From NCBI RefSeq assembly GCF_001279525.1, contig NZ_LGDY01000165.1, positions 1 to 64,000 on the forward strand: a DNA stretch of 64,000 bases, in the 5' to 3' direction. Numbering within the stretch: position 1 is the stretch's first letter; the number at the start of each line of letters is the position of its first letter. Source of the stretch: Nocardia sp. NRRL S-836 (lineage in GTDB: Bacteria > Actinomycetota > Actinomycetes > Mycobacteriales > Pseudonocardiaceae). The translations under genes and the position numbers were made by a program. The notes under the pieces were generated by a model. It saw only the letters and a list, made by a program, of their open reading frames with translations. It was not told the origin of the DNA and searched no databases. Positions 19,201 through 26,812 of this stretch are shown here, piece after piece.

Positions 19201-22200
19201 AACTGCCAGCGGCCGTCCTTCTCCCGCACCACGAACCCGCTGCTGGTGGCACCGTCCTGGGACAGCACGACCTGCGTGGCGCCACCCGTGGACTTCCTGT
19301 CCAGCTTCACCCAGGCGGATGTGGAGAAACTCCTGTCCGTGCGCACGGCGGGACGGTTCGTCGCGACGAGCCCCGTCGTGCCGTTCAGGTCGACGCCACC
19401 GTTCACGGCGGCGTTCTCGACCATCGACGCGCCGTTGGACAGCACCGCCATGTCGCCGCCGAGAACGGCGTTGCGCGCGGTCGTCCCTTCGAGGTCGTCG
19501 AACTTCCAGTGCGCGACCTGCACGCTGTCCCTGCGCACCTCCGCCTGCACCTCGGCGTCGGTGAGCGCCCGGTCGTAGAGCCGGACCTCGTCGATCATGC
19601 CCGGCCAGAAGTCGGTCGGGTTCTGGGTGCCCCAGTAGGTCTGGCCGATGCGCAGCGGTCCCTCGGCGTGCCAGTCCGACGCCGTGCGGTCGGTGGTGCC
19701 GGCGAGCTCACCGTTGACGTAGAGCTTCATCTTCCTGGCCGGCGCGTCGAAGACACCGGTGACGTGCGTCCACGTGCCGAGCGCGGGTGGCGCGCCCTGG
19801 CTCGACGCGAAGTTCGTGTCGGCCCAGCCCGACTTGGGCATGCCGAAGGTCCACTTGCCGCCGTCCTCCGGCCGGTACCAGAGCACGAAACCGGGATAGC
19901 TGCCGGCGCCGGTGTTGTTGGCGTCCTGGCTCACGATCGCCCGTGCGTATCCCTTGGTGTCGAGGTAGGCCCACGCCGACACCGAGAAGCTGTCGTCCGT
20001 GCGCAGCACGTTCGGAGCGGTCGCGTGCGGTCCTGGCATGCCGTTCAGCTTCAGCGCGGACCCGATCGCACCGGGTGCGTAGCCGGCCGTGCCCTGCAGA
20101 CTGCCGTGCTTGGCGCCGAGGTAGGCGCTGTCCTTCACGTCGCCGTCGAGCGAGTACTGCGCGAGCGGGCCGTTGCCCGGCCGCACGTAGAGGTGCAGCA
20201 CCTTGGGCGGGCTGGCGTTGCCGGCGCGGTCGACGCTGCGCACGTACAGGTCCTGCGGGCCGTCAGCAGGCGGTGCGATCCGCACGCTGGCGACGCCGCC
20301 GAGCTTGTCCGCCTCCGCCTTGAGCGGCGTGGTGTCGTCCCAGCCGTAGCGGAAGTGGTCGACGTCCGTGACGCCGTTGGACTCGAAGAAGAAGAGGCCG
20401 GCCACGCCGACGCCGCCACGCCAGGTGTTGTCCTCCTGGTAGGCGGCGCTCGACACCTTCGGCGCGACGGCGGGCGCCACCCGGTCGACGACGAAACCGT
20501 TGCCCCAGTACGCGGGACCGTAGTCGAGGTCGTCGCTCGCCCTGATCTGCCAGCGGACGAGCTTGTCGTTCTTGTCGGTCAGGTCGATGTCCGTGACGTG
20601 GTTGTAGCCGGACGCGATCGGTGAGCCGAGCACGTGCGGATCTTCCGGGCCTGGGTTGTCCGGCGTGGCCGGGTTGCCGCGGTTGACGATCAGGACGTCC
20701 TTGAGCGCGTGGCCGTCGTCGTCGGTCATGCGCGTGATCACGCGGAGGGTGGAGTCCTTCAGGTACGGCAGTCCGCCGCAGTGCCCGCACGCGGCCGGGA
20801 TGGCGGGTTCCGTGCCCAGGAACTCCGGCGTGTTGGGCGGGGTGTTGAAGTTGATCTTCAGCTGCGTCCTGGCCGGGTCGAACTTGCGCCAGGCGTTCAC
20901 GTCGTCCATGTTGTCCGGCGCGAGCATGAAGGTGGACGTCGTGCCCGGCCTGAGGCCGCTGCCCGCGGGGAAGGAGACCGCCTTGTTCCCGCGGCAGGTG
21001 CCGTCGCTGTCGACGGGAACGCTGATCGTGTCGCCGATCGACCCGGTCGCGGGCTGCTGGTTCCAGCTCGTGCCCTCGCCGACCGGGTCCGACTTGTAGA
21101 GGTGGAAGCCGCGGCTTTGCGCGCAGTCCGGGCCCCACACCACGACGGTGTTGAGCCACGCCCCGAGGTTCGTCTTGCCGGCCAGGAAGCCGGTGTCGAA
21201 CTGGAAGTACGACTTCGTGCGCAGGTAGCTCTCGCCGTAGGCCCGGCCGGCCCTGGCCGTCGTCGTGCCCGTGAGCCACGACTTGGTCTCCGCCTGGGAG
21301 TTGTGGCCGTTCCAGTGCGTGCTGTTGGCGATGCTCGCGTCGTTGTCGTTCTTGTAGACCGTCGTCCACCCGGTCTTGTCCCGGTTCGCCTCGTTCAGGT
21401 GCGGGTCGATGATGATCGGAAACGTGGCGTCGGCGCTGGTGAGCAGCTTCTGGTCCGGCACCAGGGTGAGCGAGTCGGCGGTGATCTCCACGTCGACGTC
21501 CGCCCTCGGCGTCCCGGGCTTCGAGTCCCACATCTCCGACCGCGGCGACGTGAAGACCGGCTTGCCGGTGGGGTCGGCGGCCACGATCCCGCCGTCCGGG
21601 GTCCTGCTCACCGCCAGGTTCCTGGTGTCCAGGCCGAAGCGGACCCGAGCGAGATCGGGGTTCTTCGCCGCCTCGGGGGTTTTGACCACGAGGTACTGCC
21701 CGTACCCGTCGACCTCGACCGACATCTTCAGGTCGACGTCGGGCAGGACGTTCTCGTACGTGGCGACGTTGCCGTCCACCCTCGGCTGCGGCAGCGAACC
21801 GGTCCAGCGGAGGGCGAACTCGGTGTTCTCCGAGGTCAGGCGAACGAGCGTGGCATCACCGCCGCCGGAGAGCGACAGCGCGGTGCTGGTCGCCCTGGGC
21901 GTCACGCTGCCGTCTGGTCTTCGCTCCAGCGAGGCGTCCACCGGTGTCCAGCCGTCGCCACGCCGGACCCGCGTGGTCACGGCGCTGACCTCGGCGGTCG
22001 TGGTGCCGTTCGGCTCCGCGAAGAACGACCGCTTCTCCTCGCGCCGGTCAGCGATCTCGACCCTGGAGCCCTGCAGCTTCGCCGCGTGGAAGGCGGTCGC
22101 GGCATCAGGAGCCTCGGTGACCGGCACGACCACGGTCTGAGGGATGCCGGTCGACGCCACCACACCGGCGGCCACGGCGGCGCACACCGCCACGAGCACG

Positions 22201-22262
22201 ACGACTCTGGACTTGGACGCGCGCAGGCCGAAGCGGCCCGCCGCAGAGCGGCCGGTGAACAT
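16248..22262 (-). CDS. Large secreted protein with six LamG/concanavalin-like domains
   Basis: A 2004-residue protein with an N-terminal signal or anchor (VVVLVAVCAAVAAGVVAS). Residues of about 45-690 form a beta-rich region including TFPIIIDPHLNEA and a fibronectin-like part before SVDRAGNASPPK. Six LamG-type jelly-roll domains of 210-230 residues follow, starting near residues 700, 917, 1134, 1349, 1579 and 1800. Each has an FSVSAW-like strand, a W-T-H-L/V turn and a final DEVRVY-like strand. Such domains bind carbohydrates or surface ligands. It directly precedes the RHS gene and is probably co-transcribed with it, which suggests a surface adhesion or presentation partner. There is no catalytic motif. 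Confidence 0.85.
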   Translation of the reverse strand: MFTGRSAAGRFGLRASKSRVVVLVAVCAAVAAGVVASTGIPQTVVVPVTEAPDAATAFHAAKLQGSRVEIADRREEKRSFFAEPNGTTTAEVSAVTTRVRRGDGWTPVDASLERRPDGSVTPRATSTALSLSGGGDATLVRLTSENTEFALRWTGSLPQPRVDGNVATYENVLPDVDLKMSVEVDGYGQYLVVKTPEAAKNPDLARVRFGLDTRNLAVSRTPDGGIVAADPTGKPVFTSPRSEMWDSKPGTPRADVDVEITADSLTLVPDQKLLTSADATFPIIIDPHLNEANRDKTGWTTVYKNDNDASIANSTHWNGHNSQAETKSWLTGTTTARAGRAYGESYLRTKSYFQFDTGFLAGKTNLGAWLNTVVVWGPDCAQSRGFHLYKSDPVGEGTSWNQQPATGSIGDTISVPVDSDGTCRGNKAVSFPAGSGLRPGTTSTFMLAPDNMDDVNAWRKFDPARTQLKINFNTPPNTPEFLGTEPAIPAACGHCGGLPYLKDSTLRVITRMTDDDGHALKDVLIVNRGNPATPDNPGPEDPHVLGSPIASGYNHVTDIDLTDKNDKLVRWQIRASDDLDYGPAYWGNGFVVDRVAPAVAPKVSSAAYQEDNTWRGGVGVAGLFFFESNGVTDVDHFRYGWDDTTPLKAEADKLGGVASVRIAPPADGPQDLYVRSVDRAGNASPPKVLHLYVRPGNGPLAQYSLDGDVKDSAYLGAKHGSLQGTAGYAPGAIGSALKLNGMPGPHATAPNVLRTDDSFSVSAWAYLDTKGYARAIVSQDANNTGAGSYPGFVLWYRPEDGGKWTFGMPKSGWADTNFASSQGAPPALGTWTHVTGVFDAPARKMKLYVNGELAGTTDRTASDWHAEGPLRIGQTYWGTQNPTDFWPGMIDEVRLYDRALTDAEVQAEVRRDSVQVAHWKFDDLEGTTARNAVLGGDMAVLSNGASMVENAAVNGGVDLNGTTGLVATNRPAVRTDRSFSTSAWVKLDRKSTGGATQVVLSQDGATSSGFVVREKDGRWQFGMTTADGDVTWNVLAESPADSVVVGQWTHLTASFDAKEKKASLYVDGGTPIVSAAAATAPRDTTGAFVIGAGQWSGGRTGFLDGVVDEVRVYSRVVSASEIGEIVSRAGVKTGEWKLDGDVTDSSGRGRDARLENGPDWTNGQSTMPGATDLAVSLNGFRAQHVSAPNVVDAARNFSVAAWAKLDKIDGTPAVVSQEGNVTSSFQLQATSDGHWAFRMFGEDATGGGATHDRITGSAVQPGVWTHLVATYDASSRQMALYVNGVVVGTKSHTPVQAWGAGRLLIGRSQWNGASVDHFTGAIDDVSAYSRALGADEVRELAGRDLSLIHQYRFDSSQNGTVPDSVGARTGTLSPGTTFAPGRVGTAARFDGVDDSVSTTGADLRTDASFTVSTWVYLSDKSCAQTRCQLDAVSLDGVQTSKFRLGHTLHLTQEPDGVWIFEMPESDAVDARVTKAAVSVIPSDLDTWVHLVGVYDKQSRTTWLYVNGDRVGNGVLDTAWHAGGGLQIGRGKANGQPAEFWPGNVDDVRVYTGALDSDRVRALHDSYPALAEPATLPPADKGYWAMDEPTGTTTAADSSVNNRTATVTGGTTRVGGRKVGATRFDGTSGYAQTATPALDTARSFSVSARVYADRGVQGNRVLVGQDGTRNSAFQLQYRPAEERMAVAVPQQSDVDNSPETLLLSSERSLSLAWTHVTVVYDAPAGQLSQLRLYVNGRLSAVKIGVTIPASAGPLSMGRGKLNGALTGFLPGVLDEVRLFGKALSDAEVALVHNDVPLLTSGNWSFDDSTANDSTWRKVDATLSGGTSFVDGVKGKALRFDGTGGGTGLRAVEMGDGFGVVMWAKLESGTGVQTVFAQQGQRRNAFALQYRPESKRWSFNVPARDDDQAPLVQALSAQEAAVGQWVHLVGMYDRVAGELRIYVNGQLSGTSAAVLPWRSDGGYTMGHGKGRGAFGERFTGVIDEVRVHEGLLTEAEIRARAVVPAA

Positions 22263-22389
22263 GGTCTTCCCCCCAGGCTGAGGCCGTGAGTGCCTCCCCG
22301 AAGGCGCACGACCGGATTAGTCAGAAGGAGTCTGAACAACACACCGGTTTAACCCAATAGTCCGGATGGGTGACCCCAGTCACGTGTGA

Positions 22390-22415
22390 CCGAAATGTGG
22401 TTTCGCGCATTTCGG
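22390..22415 (-). terminator. Hairpin between the LamG promoter region and the upstream hypothetical gene
   Basis: CCGAAATG (22390-22397) and CATTTCGG (22408-22415) form a perfect 8-bp stem with a 10-base loop. It lies 65 bases after the stop of the minus-strand gene at 22480, so it may end that transcript. A second inverted repeat, GTCACGTGTGAC, is just beside it at 22379-22390 and could be an operator for the LamG-RHS operon. Confidence 0.4.
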
Positions 22416-22479
22416 GCACACCAGGACCATTGGAAACCGCAGATCGGCGGCTTCCGCAGGGGGCACGGACCCCATCGGA

Positions 22480-23079
22480 CTAAGCGGGGAACATCAGCTC
22501 GAACCGGCGCGCGAAGGCCCGGTACGACCGCGCGTGGACGTCTCCGCTGTCCGCCACCCGCTCCCGCTCCTCCGCCAGCACCTCACCGGCCGCGGCCGCG
22601 TTTCCGTCGAGCACGTGGATGATCGCGAGCTTGCGAGCGCGCTCGAAGTCGAGCAACGACTCCGGCTTCGCCACCAGCTCGCGGGACAGCGCGTCCCACG
22701 TCGCGCACCTGTCGATGTACGGCTTGCCGTGCCTGAGGAACGTGTCGACCAACGCCGAGGCGATGCCCGCGTGGTCGCCGCCGGGCGTGAACGTCCAGCG
22801 CCAGACGGGCTTGTCCCCCATCAGGTGTCCCAGCGGCGTCGACGTGACGGGCGTGGCCGGCAAACCGACGCCCAGAGCGCGGCAGACCTCGTCGTAGCGG
22901 CGGAAGCAGACGCCCACCAGCGGGGTGAGCTCCAGCGAGCCCGTCACCCCGAAGCCGAGCCAGCCGCGGACGCCGTCGCCGCGCTCCTGCAGCCAGACGT
23001 GGCCGCAGCGCACGAAGCCGGTCGGGCGCAGCGCGGCGTCGACGGCGAGCAACGCGTCGGTCTTCGCTGAGGGCCTCAC
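22480..23079 (-). CDS. Hypothetical protein, DUF4304-like
   Basis: A 199-residue soluble protein. The start (AKTDALLAVDAALRPTGFVRCGHVWLQE) and the following strand (GWLGFGV) resemble DUF4304-type proteins, which are often found near toxin loci. I am unsure of the family. I chose the GTG at 23079, since the longer upstream frame is Pro/Arg-rich shadow sequence. It is the last of three same-strand genes just upstream of the LamG-RHS pair. Function is unknown. Confidence 0.55.
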   Translation of the reverse strand: MRPSAKTDALLAVDAALRPTGFVRCGHVWLQERGDGVRGWLGFGVTGSLELTPLVGVCFRRYDEVCRALGVGLPATPVTSTPLGHLMGDKPVWRWTFTPGGDHAGIASALVDTFLRHGKPYIDRCATWDALSRELVAKPESLLDFERARKLAIIHVLDGNAAAAGEVLAEERERVADSGDVHARSYRAFARRFELMFPA

Positions 23080-23105
23080 CGGCCCAGGGTGACAGCAGTC
23101 GGCGG

Positions 23106-23733
23106 TCAGCGCTGGGTGGTCACCGCGGTCGCCGGGGGCAGGGTGTGCGGGGGTTCGTCGGTGACCCAGGCGTACTCGATGGCGGACAACCGGCCGTTGG
23201 CGACCCACAGCAGCAGTTCGCCGATGTACTCGCCGTTCGAGTGCACCTCGGCGCTGACCGGCAGCACGCCGTCCGGCACGTCAGCCGCGGGGCCGGAGGT
23301 GTCGAGGTCGAGGCTGGCCGATCCGTCGTACCACGGTGCGCGCACCTCGACGTGGTCGAGCTGGGCGTGCAGGCCGGGGAGATCGGTGAGCAGGAGGGCC
23401 AGCAGTTCGCGTTCGGACGGGGCCAGTGGGCGCGGGTGGGCCGGGAGGTGGCGCAGGAGCTCGGCGGCGAGCAGGCGGAGCTCGGCCACTGCGCGGCAGT
23501 GGCCAGTGAGGTGACGTGCCAAACCGGGCCGGGGCCGCTCATCGTCTCCAGCAGGGTGTCGATGCGGTCGACGAACGGGGCGGCGGCCGGCGGGACCGGG
23601 TGTCGGCGTCGTCGTCGAACTCCAGGGCGAGCTCGTCGGTGGACGGAGCGGTGCCGATCGACTCCAGATGAGCGTGCTGGGCGGGGGCGGGCAGGCCCAA
23701 GCGGCGGGCCGGGCCGGCCAGGGGGTGGGTCAT
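23106..23733 (-). pseudogene. Hypothetical gene disrupted by two frameshifts
   Basis: Three frames in series give one plausible product. They run from THPLAGPARRLGLPAPAQ to FDDDADT, then PVPPAAAPFVDRIDTLLETMSGPGP, then LARHLTGHCRAVAELRLLAAELL through EYIGELLLWVANGRLSAIEYAWVTDEPP to the stop. Each junction needs one added base, near 23602 and near 23525. The C-terminal strand-rich part resembles small hypothetical actinobacterial proteins with a GRLSAIEYAW-type ending. Either the gene is decayed or two bases are missing in the sequence. It lies between two other uncharacterised genes in the same direction. Confidence 0.5.
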
Positions 23734-23793
23734 GAGGTCACCAGAGCATCGTCGAGCGTGTGGTTCGAGTGTGGACCTGCGGGCAACCGGGTT

Positions 23794-24615
23794 TCAGTGC
23801 AGCACCGGGCGGAGGAACCTCGTCAGCTCCGCCACGGCCTCCGGCGGCACCTCGTCGAGGTGTTCGGTGAGCTGCAACAGGATCCGGCCACCGCCGAGGT
23901 GTTCGACCGCGCAGCAGGGTGCAGTGGCGAGAACCTGTTGCACGCCACCGAGTGCGGCCACCTGACGGGGGCCGAGCAGGGTGGCCCAGTGCGGGCCGCG
24001 GGACAGTTCCGCTGCTGTGAAGAGGGATTCGTCGAGGCCGACGCCGGCGGTGACCTCGTGGGCGGTGCGCGGGCCGGTGCGGTCCAGGGTGATCCAGCCG
24101 CCCGAGGCGCGGAGCAGGGAGGCGCCGGAACGCAGGATCGACAGCCAGTTCTGTTGCACGGTATGGGAAAGCCAGCCGCCGAACAGCGAGCGGGCCGCGC
24201 AGACCACGACCTGGTGCGGGAAGTCGGGGTCGTCCTTCAGCAGGAGCTCCGCCGACCAGCCGCCGTCCACGAGCGGGAGGCCCTGGGAGTCGAGCTGGAC
24301 CAGCTGCACGCGCAGGAAGGACGGCAGTGCGGCCAGTGCCGAGTTCCACGCTGCGGAGGTGAACTCGCCCGAGGAGAGCAGCAGGCGGGCGTAACCCGGC
24401 GGGCCCCACGGCGTTGTGTCGGAGGGGACGTAGTCACGGGCCACGGACACGAGCTCGTCGATCGAGGCCGGGCACAGGGGTGCCAGCAGGTCGGTGAAGA
24501 GCGTGCCGAACCAGGTCGCCAGGGCGGCGCGGTCGACGGGGCCGAAGGCGTCCAGCTCCATGCGGACCACGTGCGGCGGCGACACGGGTCTGGGCAGTGT
24601 CAGGTCGATGCTCAA
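23794..24615 (-). CDS. Hypothetical protein in the toxin-island flank
   Basis: A 273-residue soluble alpha/beta protein starting MSIDLTLPRPVSPPHVVRME. It contains VRVQLVQLDSQGLPLVDGGW-like strands and a region with GGWITLDRTGPRTAHEV. No signal peptide, membrane segment or catalytic motif is seen, and I do not recognise the family. It leads a group of three same-strand genes (24615-22480). The size and lack of motifs would fit an immunity-like or accessory protein, but this rests on context only. Confidence 0.6.
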   Translation of the reverse strand: MSIDLTLPRPVSPPHVVRMELDAFGPVDRAALATWFGTLFTDLLAPLCPASIDELVSVARDYVPSDTTPWGPPGYARLLLSSGEFTSAAWNSALAALPSFLRVQLVQLDSQGLPLVDGGWSAELLLKDDPDFPHQVVVCAARSLFGGWLSHTVQQNWLSILRSGASLLRASGGWITLDRTGPRTAHEVTAGVGLDESLFTAAELSRGPHWATLLGPRQVAALGGVQQVLATAPCCAVEHLGGGRILLQLTEHLDEVPPEAVAELTRFLRPVLH

Positions 24616-24654
24616 GGTGAGCGAGACCCTAGGGCGCCCGACCGGGGAACGTCA

Positions 24655-24682
24655 GGGGCCACTCCCGTGAAAGAGTGACCCC
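24655..24682 (-). terminator. Terminator hairpin after the acyl-CoA dehydrogenase gene
   Basis: GGGGCCACTC (24655-24664) pairs with GAGTGACCCC (24673-24682) with one mismatch around an 8-base loop. It lies 7 bases after the minus-strand stop at 24690. There is no strong T-run. Confidence 0.5.
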
Positions 24683-24689
24683 CAACGGG

Positions 24690-25886
24690 CTAACCCCGGG
24701 ACTGGTACTCGCGCAGCAGGCCGCGGGAGATGATCGTCTTCTGGATCTCCGAGGTGCCCTCGCCGATCAGCAGGAACGGGGCCTCGCGCATCAGGCGCTC
24801 GATCTCGTACTCCTTGGAGTAGCCGTAGCCGCCGTGGATGCGGAACGCCTCCTGGGTCACCTCGGCGCAGTACTCCGACGCGATGAGCTTGGCCATGCCG
24901 GCCTCGACGTCGTTGCGCCGGCCGGAGTCCTTGAGCCGGGCGGCGTTGACCATCATCAGGTGCGCGGCCTCGACCTTGGTGGCCATCTCGGCGAGCTTGA
25001 ACGCGATGGCCTGGTGCTCGGCGATGGCCTTGCCGAACGTCTTGCGCTGCTGGGCGTACTCGATGGCGAGCTCGAACGAGCGGATCGCGATGCCGCAGGC
25101 GCGTGCGGCCACGTTGACGCGGCCGACCTCGACGCCGTCCATCATGTGGCGGAAGCCCTGGCCGGGGACGCCGCCGAGGACCTGGTCGGCGGAGATCTCG
25201 AAGCCGTCGAACACCATCTCGGTGGTGTCGACGCCCTTGTAGCCCATCTTGTCGATCTTGCCGGGGATCGTGAGGCCGGGCAGCACCTCTCCGTAGCCCT
25301 CCGGCTTCTCCACCAGGAACGTCGTGAGGTTCTGGTGCGCCTTCTCCGCACCCTCGTCGGTCTTGACGAGGACGGCGGTCAGGTTCGACGTGCCACCGTT
25401 GGTCAGCCACATCTTCTGGCCGTTGACGGTGTAGCCCTCGGGGCCCTTCACCGCACGGGTGCGGATCGCGGCGACGTCCGAGCCCAGCTCGGGCTCCGAC
25501 ATCGAGAAGGAGCCGCGCACCTCGCCGGCGGCCATCCGCGGCAGGTACTTCTCCTTCTGCTCCTGCGTGCCGTGCTGCTTGAGCATGTGCGCGACGATGA
25601 AGTGGGTGTTGATGACGCCGGAGACGCTCATCCAGCCGCGCGCGATCTGCTCGACCACGAGCGCGTAGGTCAGCAGCGACTCGCCGAGCCCGCCGAACTC
25701 CTCCGGGATCGTCAGGCCGAAGAGGCCCATCTCCTTCATGCCCTCGACGATGTCCGCGGGGTAGGTGTCCCCGTGCTCCAGCGCCTGGGCGTGCGGAATG
25801 ATCTCCTTGTCCACGAACGTGCGCACGGTCGCGAGGATTTCTTCCTGGATGTCCGTGAGACCCGCGGTCTGGGCGAGGCGCGCCAT
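24690..25886 (-). CDS. Acyl-CoA dehydrogenase
   Basis: A 398-residue flavoprotein of the acyl-CoA dehydrogenase family, which oxidises acyl-CoA to enoyl-CoA and passes electrons to ETF. The three-part fold is complete: a helical N-terminus (QEEILATVRTFVDKEIIPHAQ), a beta domain with FSMSEPELGSD and QKMWLTNG, and a C-terminal helical domain. The catalytic Glu is in IGEGTSEIQ, near the C-terminus. Length is normal. The ATG is the first codon of the conserved region. No beta-oxidation partner is adjacent. The nearest acyl-CoA-related gene is the malyl-CoA-lyase-like gene at 26813. Substrate chain type cannot be told. Confidence 0.92.
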   Translation of the reverse strand: MARLAQTAGLTDIQEEILATVRTFVDKEIIPHAQALEHGDTYPADIVEGMKEMGLFGLTIPEEFGGLGESLLTYALVVEQIARGWMSVSGVINTHFIVAHMLKQHGTQEQKEKYLPRMAAGEVRGSFSMSEPELGSDVAAIRTRAVKGPEGYTVNGQKMWLTNGGTSNLTAVLVKTDEGAEKAHQNLTTFLVEKPEGYGEVLPGLTIPGKIDKMGYKGVDTTEMVFDGFEISADQVLGGVPGQGFRHMMDGVEVGRVNVAARACGIAIRSFELAIEYAQQRKTFGKAIAEHQAIAFKLAEMATKVEAAHLMMVNAARLKDSGRRNDVEAGMAKLIASEYCAEVTQEAFRIHGGYGYSKEYEIERLMREAPFLLIGEGTSEIQKTIISRGLLREYQSRG

Positions 25887-26088
25887 CGCACTTCCCTTCC
25901 AAGGCTTTGGTTACCGGCGAGTATGGACCGGTTAACGCCCGTTTGCGACCGCGGTGTGCTCTCCGCAACAACGGACGCCCCACCTGTACCGAAACAGCAT
26001 CTCTGACAGGTGTAATCGCGCACCCATGCGCGACGAATGAACAGTGCGGACCTAAGATCCCGCCTCATCACTTCTAGGGGGACCAGCG

Positions 26089-26469
26089 ATGACCTACGAC
26101 CCGTACAACCCGAAGCAGGACCCGTTCGGCCAGCCACCGGCCCAGCCCTACGGCCAGCCCGGCCCGTACGGCCAGCAGCCGGCGTACGGCTACGGCTACC
26201 CGCCGCCCGTGCAGAAGCCGCAGACGAACGCGATCCTGGCGCTCGTGCTGTCGTGCGTGGGTATCGCGACCTGCGGTCTGACGGCCATCGCCGGCGTCAT
26301 CTTCGGCCACATCGCGATGGCGCGGATCAAGCGGGGCGAGGAGGACGGCCGCGGCATGGCGCTCGCGGGCGTGATCGTCGGCTACGTCGTGATCGTCGGC
26401 TACCTGCTGTACCTGGCGGTCATCGTCATCGCCATCATCGCGGCGGCCAAGCAGGGCAGCACGTACTAG
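26089..26469 (+). CDS. DUF4190 membrane protein
   Basis: A 126-residue protein. The first 45 residues are a Pro/Gln/Tyr/Gly-rich cytoplasmic tail (QPPAQPYGQPGPYGQQP). Two membrane helices follow (ILALVLSCVGIATCGLTAIA and GVIVGYVVIVGYLLYLAVIV), with the DUF4190 motif GVIFGHIAMARIKRG between them. The ATG follows AGGGGGA at good spacing. A homologue lies in the matching place of the mycobacterial block (Rv1233c, from recall). Function is unknown. Confidence 0.85.
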   Translation: MTYDPYNPKQDPFGQPPAQPYGQPGPYGQQPAYGYGYPPPVQKPQTNAILALVLSCVGIATCGLTAIAGVIFGHIAMARIKRGEEDGRGMALAGVIVGYVVIVGYLLYLAVIVIAIIAAAKQGSTY

Positions 26470-26477
26470 CGGTGGGC

Positions 26478-26654
26478 TCAGCCCGCGAGGGCGATCTCCA
26501 GGGTGCCACCGCAGTGGCGGCAGACGTCGGCGAACACGTGGACGTCGGCGTCGCAGCCGGGGCAGCTGCGGAAGCTGCGCTCGAGCAGGTCGTCCTCGCG
26601 CCGTTTGAAGAGCCGCAACCGTCTGCTCGTCTTGCCGTTACTCGAACGTGACAT
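26478..26654 (-). CDS. Small zinc-ribbon protein
   Basis: A 58-residue protein with a basic N-terminus (KTSRRLRLFKRREDD) and a zinc ribbon formed by CPGC and CRHC, 9 residues apart. It ends TLEIALAG. It probably binds one zinc ion. Its target is unknown. The ATG at 26654 is preferred to one five codons upstream because the conserved SRSSNGKTSRR start fits small actinobacterial zinc-ribbon proteins. It converges with the DUF4190 gene with 8 bases between stops. Confidence 0.65.
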   Translation of the reverse strand: MSRSSNGKTSRRLRLFKRREDDLLERSFRSCPGCDADVHVFADVCRHCGGTLEIALAG

Positions 26655-26700
26655 GCCATGAGCATGCACCGACGGCGGGGCGAGATCGCAAACTCCGGTG

Positions 26701-26792
26701 ACGGATTGTGCGCCACCTCACCCGTTTTGAACGCAACTCGTGACGGTCGAACACGTCCAGTGACGTTCAGGGTGAAATGGCGCACAATCCGT
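26701..26792. repeat. Long imperfect inverted repeat (92 bp)
   Basis: A 23-base arm at 26701-26723 pairs with 26770-26792 at 21 of 23 positions. The inner segment has a second pair, TGAACG (26728-26733) and CGTTCA (26764-26769), so the whole can fold as a long hairpin. It lies between the start of the zinc-ribbon gene and the stop of the lyase gene. It could be a MITE-like element or an extended terminator or regulatory hairpin. Confidence 0.6.
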
Positions 26793-26812
26793 AACGGAAG
26801 TGAGCCGGTGGC

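Noticed and set aside
16305..20624. Long plus-strand open frames opposite the LamG gene
   Set aside because: They show no domains or start signals and mirror the codon bias of the true minus-strand gene.
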